Shown piece after piece: positions 14,514 to 18,417 of a DNA stretch of 18,417 bases. Each line of letters begins with the position of its first letter. The stretch's first letter is position 1. Location of the stretch: positions 1 to 18,417 of the forward strand of contig JAKLHH010000021.1 of NCBI GenBank assembly GCA_022710245.1, written 5' to 3'. The stretch is from Myxococcota bacterium (lineage in GTDB: Bacteria; Myxococcota; Polyangia; GCA-2747355; JAKLHH01). The notes beneath the pieces are model-generated. The model made no database searches and was not told the origin of the DNA. It was given only the letters and a program-made list of their open reading frames with translations. The position numbers and the translations under genes are program-made.

Positions 14514-15127
14514 GGCTCCCTCCAGCGCTCGTCGTGGAGCAGCGCCTCGAGCGGCTTGCGGCGCTTGGAGACGAGCTGGTGCATCAGGCCGTCCCACGAG
14601 AGGCCGGCGCGCGCGGGCGCGAGGCCGAGCGGCGAGATGGCGATCAGCCTCGCGTCGCCCAGGAGCGGGGTCGCGGCCTCGATGCGCTCGTGGTGGATCC
14701 CGGCCATCCAGCAGGTGGCGAGGTCGCGCTCGGCCGCGGCGAGCACCGCGACCTGCATGGTCATCGCGGCCTCCTTCAGCGCGCGCTCGACGCCGCGCTC
14801 GTCGCCGGACCGCGGGTAGACCGCGCCGCAGAGGATCAGGTGGGAGGCCTCGGTCCGCGAGAGCCAGGGGTTGACCAGGCCCACGGCGCCGGTCATCGCG
14901 GCGCGCACGACCGACTCGAAGCCGTCGCCGCGGCGGACGGCGACGAGGCGGGGCGCCGTGAAGCCGGCGCGCTCCTGGAACCGCGCCGCGGCCTCGAGCA
15001 CCGCCGCCGCGTCCTCGTCGCGGGCCGGCCCCGCGTAGCGACGTACGCTGCGGCGGCGCAGGAGCAGCCGCATCAGCGGCGTCACCTCGCCGCGGAGGTT
15101 GAGGCTGCCGTCGTCCTTTCCTGGCAT
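14510..15127 (-). CDS. Nitroreductase-fold protein, first of a coupled pair
   Basis: 205 residues. The ATG at 15127 has GGAG six bases upstream. LLLRRRSVRRYAGPARDE (about 21-38) is the nitroreductase N-terminal FMN/phosphate motif. VAVLAAAERDLATCWMAGIHHERI is the LGLGTCWIg-type motif of the same family. ISPLGLAP closes the fold. The central insert KEAAMTMQ / GVERALKE is helical. Such enzymes normally act as FMN-binding homodimers. The adjacent, overlapping 14031-14513 gene encodes another nitroreductase-fold protein lacking the N-terminal motif, so a heterodimer is possible. A 17-bp palindrome lies upstream and could bind a regulator. No further operon member is seen. Confidence 0.82.
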   Translation of the reverse strand: MPGKDDGSLNLRGEVTPLMRLLLRRRSVRRYAGPARDEDAAAVLEAAARFQERAGFTAPRLVAVRRGDGFESVVRAAMTGAVGLVNPWLSRTEASHLILCGAVYPRSGDERGVERALKEAAMTMQVAVLAAAERDLATCWMAGIHHERIEAATPLLGDARLIAISPLGLAPARAGLSWDGLMHQLVSKRRKPLEALLHDERWREP

Positions 15128-15145
15128 CGCAGCTCCTCTGCAGGG

Positions 15146-15162
15146 GAAGTGAAAGATACTTC
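15146..15162 (-). promoter_or_regulatory. Inverted repeat upstream of the nitroreductase pair
   Basis: GAAGT (15146-15150) and ACTTC (15158-15162) flank seven A-rich bases, in an AT-richer pocket about 20 bases before the ATG at 15127. It could be a repressor operator or a short hairpin in the leader. No clear -10/-35 pair could be assigned. Confidence 0.35.
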
Positions 15163-15285
15163 AAGCAAGGACCGCGGGACAGCAGGAGGCAGGGAGAAAC
15201 AGCCACCGGGTATTTCCCTGGCCTGCCATTCGTGCCAGCATTGGGGCGATCTCGCGTCCCGGCAGGCTTACCCAGGAGGCTTAGC

Positions 15286-16293
15286 ATGAGGTCCCGGCTC
15301 CTTCTCGTCGCGCTCGTCCTCTCCTTCCTCGCCGGAGGCTGCAGCGACCGCGCCGCCACCACCCTCGACCAGGGCACCATCCCGAAGACCGAGCAGGGGA
15401 TCCCGTTCCCCGATGCGCCGGTGATCCCGAAGACCGAGCAGGGCGTCCCGCTCTGGGATGCGCCGGTGATCCCGAAGACCGAGCAGGGCGTCCCGCTGGT
15501 GGACATGCCGGTGATCCCGAAGACCGAGCAGGGCGTGCCGCTCTGGGACCTGCCGGTCACCAAGGTCGACAGCAGCAAGCCGACCGTCGACGGCGGCGGC
15601 GCCGTGAAGTGCACCGACGCGACGCCGTGCAACGGCTTCGCCTGCAACATGCAGACGGGGACCTGCCGCACGACCTGCAACGGCGGCCAGCAGTGCGCCC
15701 AGGGCTACACCTGCAACCTGGCGACGCAGAAGTGCGTCAAGCCGACCACCTGCTCGAGCGCCGCCCAGTGCGCTCCCTTCGCCTGCAACGTGCAGCAGGG
15801 TGAGTGCTACACCTTCTGCCAGAGCAACCAGCAGTGCTCCTCGGGCAACATCTGCAGCGGCGCGGGCACCTGCGTGAAGCCGGTCACCTGCAGCGCCGCG
15901 GATGACCCGCTCTGCCTCGGCTACGCCTGCAACCTCGCGCAGGGCGCCTGCTACACCTACTGCTCCGGACAGGTCCCGTGCGCGAAGGGCTACGCGTGCA
16001 ACAACAACCAGTGCCAGAAGTCGACCGCCTGCACCGACGACGCGCCCTGCAACGGCTACACCTGCAACGTGCAGACGCAGGTCTGCCGGCTCGCCTGCAG
16101 CGGCCAGACGCCCTGCGCCAAGGGCTACCTCTGCGCCAACGGCACCTGCACCAAGGGCACGGCCTGCACCGACAACACGCCCTGCGGCGGCTACACCTGC
16201 AACACCCAGCAGCAGGTCTGCCGCACGACCTGCGGCATGATGAACCCCTGCGCGACCGGCTATAACTGCAACCAGGGCGTCTGCTCTCAGTAG
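15286..16293 (+). CDS. Lipoprotein with four 15-residue repeats and five eight-cysteine repeats
   Basis: 335 residues. The ATG at 15286 has AGGAGG (15273-15278) upstream and opens a lipoprotein signal (LLLVALVLSFLAGG|C19). Residues 32-91 are four copies of a 15-residue IPKTEQGxPxxDxPV unit. From C109 to the end there are five copies of a unit with about eight Cys each. The pattern is C-x4-5-C-x4-C-x6-C-x3-C-x5-C-x5-C-x4-6-C with consensus PCNGYxCN...CRxxC...CAKGYxCN...C. Forty Cys would make about twenty disulfides. Repeats of this sort (Dickkopf/disintegrin-like) are common in exposed proteins of myxobacteria. The acidic/proline linker is probably an extracellular stalk with a binding head. 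The function is unknown. The DsbA-like protein of this window could help to fold it. Confidence 0.83.
   Translation: MRSRLLLVALVLSFLAGGCSDRAATTLDQGTIPKTEQGIPFPDAPVIPKTEQGVPLWDAPVIPKTEQGVPLVDMPVIPKTEQGVPLWDLPVTKVDSSKPTVDGGGAVKCTDATPCNGFACNMQTGTCRTTCNGGQQCAQGYTCNLATQKCVKPTTCSSAAQCAPFACNVQQGECYTFCQSNQQCSSGNICSGAGTCVKPVTCSAADDPLCLGYACNLAQGACYTYCSGQVPCAKGYACNNNQCQKSTACTDDAPCNGYTCNVQTQVCRLACSGQTPCAKGYLCANGTCTKGTACTDNTPCGGYTCNTQQQVCRTTCGMMNPCATGYNCNQGVCSQ
15379..15558 (+). repeat. Four 45-bp direct repeats in the lipoprotein stalk
   Basis: ATCCCGAAGACCGAGCAGGG begins copies at 15379, 15424, 15469 and 15514, each 45 bp apart. The first half of every unit is nearly invariant. The second half varies (PFPDA, PLWDA, PLVDM, PLWDL). 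This is recent in-frame duplication. Confidence 0.92.
15610..16290 (+). repeat. Five diverged cysteine-rich repeats of about 135-140 bp
   Basis: Five tandem copies, starting near 15610, encode the eight-Cys unit. The sequences are diverged but the Cys spacing and the GYxCN and CRxxC/CYTxC signatures are preserved. Each copy begins TxCTD/TCSx. Copies 4 and 5 are the most alike, suggesting the most recent duplication. Confidence 0.78.
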
Positions 16294-16316
16294 CGCCCTC
16301 GCCTGCGCGCTGGTCG

Positions 16317-17225
16317 ATGCCTGTGACCAGCTACCCTTCCTACCTCGCGCTCCACGCCAGCGGCGAGCTCCGCCGCCGGGCCGAGGCTGCGCTCGCGCGG
16401 CTCGCCCGCTGCGACCTCTGCCCGCGGCGCTGCGGCGTCGACCGGCGCGCCGATCGGCGGGGGAGCTGCGGCGCCTCGCGCCTCGCCCGCGTGGTCTCGG
16501 CGGGACCGCACCACGGCGAGGAGGCGCCGCTCGCGGGCTGGCGAGGCTCGGGCACGCTCTTCCTCGGGGGCTGCAACCTCCGCTGCGAGTTCTGCCAGAA
16601 CGCCGGCATCAGCCAGGGCGGGGAGGGGCGCGAGCTGACCGCCCGCGAGCTCGCCGCGGCGATGCTCTCGCTGCAGGAGCTCGGCTGCCACAACCTGAAC
16701 CTCGTCACGCCGACGCACGTCGCCGCGCAGCTCCTCGAGGCGCTCTGCCTCGCGGCGGACGAGGGGCTGCGCCTGCCCCTCGTCCACAACTGCGGCGGCT
16801 ACGAGGCGACCGGGACGCTGGCGCTCCTCGACGGGGTCGTCGACCTCTACCTGCCCGACCTCAAGTACAGCGACGCCGCGGTGGGGCTGCGCTGGAGCGG
16901 GGTCCCGGACTACCCCGAGGTGGCGCGCGCGGCGATCGCCGAGATGCACCGCCAGGTGGGAGTGCTCGAGCTCGACGAGCAGCGCCTCGCGCGCCGCGGG
17001 CTGCTGGTGCGCCACCTGGTGCTGCCCGGCGGGCTCGCCGGCACGGCGAGCGCAGTGGCCTTCCTCGCCGGGCTCGCGCCCGGCACCTGGATCAACGTGA
17101 TGGACCAGTACCGCCCCTGCCACCGCGCCCACGGCGACCCGCTCCTCGGGCGCGGGCTCACGCGCGCCGAGCACGCCGAGGCGCTCGCGCTCGCCCGCGC
17201 GGCGGGGCTGCACGTCGTCGAGTGA
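16317..17225 (+). CDS. PflX-like radical SAM protein
   Basis: 302 residues. The ATG at 16317 lies 23 bases after the Cys-rich lipoprotein stop; its ribosome site is weak. The radical SAM cluster motif CxxxCxxC is C86-N-L-R-C90-E-F-C93. An N-terminal CDLCPRRCG (C32, C35, C39) and CG (C51) signature is typical of the PflX/COG1313 group, annotated as putative pyruvate formate-lyase activating enzymes. Further family motifs: HNLNLVTPTHVAAQLL, YLPDLKYSDA, VRHLVLPGGLAGT and MDQYRPCHRA. It cleaves S-adenosylmethionine with a [4Fe-4S] cluster to start a radical reaction. The real substrate is not known, and no glycyl-radical enzyme gene is visible nearby. It may be in the same operon as the lipoprotein, but no functional link is known. 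Confidence 0.88.
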   Translation: MPVTSYPSYLALHASGELRRRAEAALARLARCDLCPRRCGVDRRADRRGSCGASRLARVVSAGPHHGEEAPLAGWRGSGTLFLGGCNLRCEFCQNAGISQGGEGRELTARELAAAMLSLQELGCHNLNLVTPTHVAAQLLEALCLAADEGLRLPLVHNCGGYEATGTLALLDGVVDLYLPDLKYSDAAVGLRWSGVPDYPEVARAAIAEMHRQVGVLELDEQRLARRGLLVRHLVLPGGLAGTASAVAFLAGLAPGTWINVMDQYRPCHRAHGDPLLGRGLTRAEHAEALALARAAGLHVVE

Positions 17226-17251
17226 GCCCACACCCCAGATCCCTCCGGGCG

Positions 17252-18028
17252 TCAGTCGTCGATCGCCATCTCGGGCGCGTCCCTGGGGACGAAGCGACGG
17301 CGGTGCAGGCAGTAGATGTCCAGGTGGAGGTGGTTGTCGTGGGCGCGGTCGAAGTCCGGTGTCAGCACCCAGTCGAAGACGCGCCAGGCGCGGAGCAGGC
17401 AGGCGGCGCGGTTGAGCACCGGCTGCCCGGGCGCGCAGCCGTCCTCGAGCCCCACCGTGTAGTCGGTGCGCACGTCGAGGAGCTCGTCACCCGCCTTCAC
17501 GCGGTGCACGTCGACGGCGAGCCCCATGGCGTGCTGGCTCAGCTTGCCGCTCGGCATCAGCCGATAGGAGTAGGCGCCCGAGTAGTGGAGCTCGGTGACG
17601 CCGAGGTTCGCCAGGTAGGGCGCGGCGCGATGGAGCGCGACCACCAGGCGGCAGTCACCGACGAGCGGCGCGCGGCCTCCGAGGGGGCGGTAGGTGATCC
17701 CGCCGATCGGGCCGGTCACGCGGACGGGGGTCAGCACGCCCCTCAGCGCCGGCAGCGAGACGAAGGGGACGCCGAGCTCGCGCAGGCGGATCAGGCAGGG
17801 GAGGCCGCCCGGGATGGTGCGGCTGTCGTGGGCCTGCAGCTGGTCGGGCGCGACCGGCGGCCCCGACGGCCGCGAGGAGGGCGCGGCGGGCTGCGACGCC
17901 GGGCCGCTCAGCCCCGCGGGCTCGCTGTCGTCGCTGCTGGCGGCGGCCGTGGCGCTGGCGAGGCAGCCCGGCAGCGCGAGGAGCGCGAGGAGCGCGGCGG
18001 GTAGCAGGCGGCGGCTCAGGGTTCGCAC
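17252..18028 (-). CDS. Lipoprotein with extensin-like / M15-type peptidase domain
   Basis: 258 residues. The GTG at 18028 opens a lipoprotein signal (LSRRLLPAALLALLALPG|C22) followed by a Ser/Pro/Ala linker to about 65. The C-terminal domain has SGKLSQHAMGLAVDV with H166 and D173, and the later HDNHLHLDIYC with H233 and H235. This is the zinc-ligand pattern SxHxxGxAxD...HxH of LAS/M15 carboxypeptidases and bacterial extensin-like proteins. CLIRLRELGVPFVSLP is the extensin-family opening. The likely role is cutting or binding peptidoglycan cross-links near the outer membrane. Three cysteines (C198, C210, C240) are in the domain. The promoter and a palindrome lie just upstream. The gene converges with the radical SAM gene. 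Confidence 0.8.
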   Translation of the reverse strand: MRTLSRRLLPAALLALLALPGCLASATAAASSDDSEPAGLSGPASQPAAPSSRPSGPPVAPDQLQAHDSRTIPGGLPCLIRLRELGVPFVSLPALRGVLTPVRVTGPIGGITYRPLGGRAPLVGDCRLVVALHRAAPYLANLGVTELHYSGAYSYRLMPSGKLSQHAMGLAVDVHRVKAGDELLDVRTDYTVGLEDGCAPGQPVLNRAACLLRAWRVFDWVLTPDFDRAHDNHLHLDIYCLHRRRFVPRDAPEMAIDD

Positions 18029-18032
18029 CGAT

Positions 18033-18075
18033 GACTCGTGCTGACGAGTCTAGCGCGCGGCCCGCGGCCTGACAA
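18033..18075 (-). promoter_or_regulatory. Promoter of the extensin-like gene overlapped by a perfect palindrome
   Basis: On the minus strand TTGTCA (18070-18075, 5 of 6 match to TTGACA), 17 bases, TAGACT (18047-18052, 4 of 6 to TATAAT). The predicted start is near 18040, a dozen bases before the GTG. GACTCGT (18033-18039) and ACGAGTC (18044-18050) form a perfect seven-base inverted repeat with a four-base centre. It covers most of the -10 and the transcription start. This would suit a repressor operator. Confidence 0.5.
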
Positions 18076-18101
18076 AAAACGGTGTCCGGACTCACGCGGC
18101 G

Positions 18102-18136
18102 CGCTCCGCCGACCGTCGTCGACGGCAACCGGAGCG
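18102..18136. repeat. Hairpin: 7-bp outer and 5-bp inner stem
   Basis: CGCTCCG (18102-18108) pairs with CGGAGCG (18130-18136). Inside, CCGTC (18113-18117) pairs with GACGG (18121-18125) around a GTC loop, with four-base internal loops on both sides. It lies upstream of the larger nested structure and shares the CGCTCCG motif with it. Confidence 0.7.
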
Positions 18137-18173
18137 GTCCTCGGCGGCGAGGAGCTGTCACGACCGGCAAGTA

Positions 18174-18289
18174 CTCGTTGACGCTCCGGTCGGATGGGAC
18201 ATGATACTCGCTCGTGGAGCGACAATTTGCCCTGCTCGCGTCCTGCGGACGCTCCGCGATGAAGGGCAAATTCCCTGCCCGTCAACGAG
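18174..18289. other. Nested inverted repeats; candidate structured RNA or regulatory leader
   Basis: Outer arms CTCGTTGACG (18174-18183) and CGTCAACGAG (18280-18289) match over ten bases. Inside, AATTTGCCCT (18224-18233) pairs with AGGGCAAATT (18263-18272) over ten bases, and the latter's loop holds GCGTCC (18238-18243) and GGACGC (18247-18252). A third stem CGCTCC/GGAGCG (18182-18187, 18216-18221) shares two bases with the outer arm. Together these can fold into a branched structure. TTGACG in the left arm could be a -35 with GATACT (18203-18208) at a 19-base spacer, which is weak. The element lies 57 bases before the response-regulator start. It could be a riboswitch-like leader, a small RNA, or a mobile-element remnant. 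No known family is recognised. Confidence 0.5.
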
Positions 18290-18345
18290 GCGCAGGCGCA
18301 GGCGGACACCATGGTCCCGATCAGCATGACGAGGAGGCGGACGCA

Positions 18346-18417
18346 GTGAGCGAGGGCAGCGCCGCCACGCGGGAGCGGATCCTCTTCGTCGACGACGATC
18401 AGGCGGGGCGCGAGCTC
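18346..18417 (+). CDS. Response regulator, N-terminus only (runs off window)
   Basis: The GTG at 18346 has GAGGAGG (18331-18337) eight bases upstream. The first 24 residues, SEGSAATRERILFVDDDQAGREL, show the start of a receiver domain: ILFVDDD carries the acidic Mg-binding residues. The output domain is off the edge. It is probably a two-component or hybrid regulator. The long structured leader before it (18102-18289) could control it. Confidence 0.72.
   Translation, partial: MSEGSAATRERILFVDDDQAGREL

Noticed and set aside
15207..15240. Sigma54 promoter before the Cys-rich lipoprotein
   Set aside because: The TGGC...TGC pair is present but the spacing between GG and GC is 12 rather than the required 10.
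14031..15680. One 549-residue minus-strand protein across 14031-15680
   Set aside because: Its upstream part is antisense to the Cys-rich lipoprotein and out of frame with the first nitroreductase. Only 14031-14513 is supported as a gene.
18174..18289. Integron attC site or insertion sequence
   Set aside because: The outer arms do not fit the attC core sites, there is no integrase or transposase gene, and no target-site duplication is seen.
18016..18327. 103-residue minus-strand frame over the structured region
   Set aside because: It covers the extensin promoter and inverted repeats, has no ribosome site and no protein-like pattern.

Overview
The window is very GC-rich DNA with strongly biased third codon positions and long antisense open frames. 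The gene content suggests a myxobacterium-like delta-proteobacterium (Myxococcota, perhaps uncultured). It has six or so predicted lipoproteins, a transmembrane Ser/Thr kinase, a secreted caspase-fold protein, Cys-rich tandem-repeat proteins and a beta-propeller lipoprotein. The taxonomy is inferred from gene content only. No tRNA, rRNA, CRISPR array, transposase or prophage gene was seen.

Layout. 1-1082 (-) is the N-terminal part of an AsmA/TamB-like membrane-anchored protein with its own promoter. 1339-4206 (+) holds a zinc metallopeptidase lipoprotein (HEFQH, M30-like), a 41-bp triplicated hairpin repeat, and two small exported proteins. 4262-6965 (-) holds a transmembrane Ser/Thr kinase followed by a beta-propeller lipoprotein. 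7062-8642 (+) is an unrecognised lipoprotein that converges on 8670-10631 (-), a secreted caspase-fold protein with an EF-hand loop and a probable C-terminal beta-barrel. 10699-12026 (-) is a DsbA-like thiol oxidoreductase translationally coupled to a small protein that shares its DCC...RC cysteine motif. 12215-13934 (+) is a thiolase followed by a small lipoprotein. 14031-15127 (-) is a coupled pair of nitroreductase-fold proteins. 15286-17225 (+) is a lipoprotein with four 15-residue repeats and five eight-cysteine repeats, then a PflX-type radical SAM protein. 17252-18028 (-) is an extensin/M15-like lipoprotein with a good promoter overlapped by a palindrome. 18029-18345 has no gene but is packed with nested inverted repeats. 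A response regulator starts at 18346 and runs off the edge.

Working together. The common theme is the cell envelope: most products carry Sec or lipoprotein signals. The DsbA-like protein is a plausible oxidant for the Cys-rich exported proteins nearby, although this link is inference. No gene set forms an obvious known defence or biosynthetic system. The most unusual elements are the nested inverted-repeat island before the response regulator, the 41-bp hairpin repeats, the caspase/EF-hand/beta-barrel fusion, and the DsbA-like pair with matching cysteine motifs.
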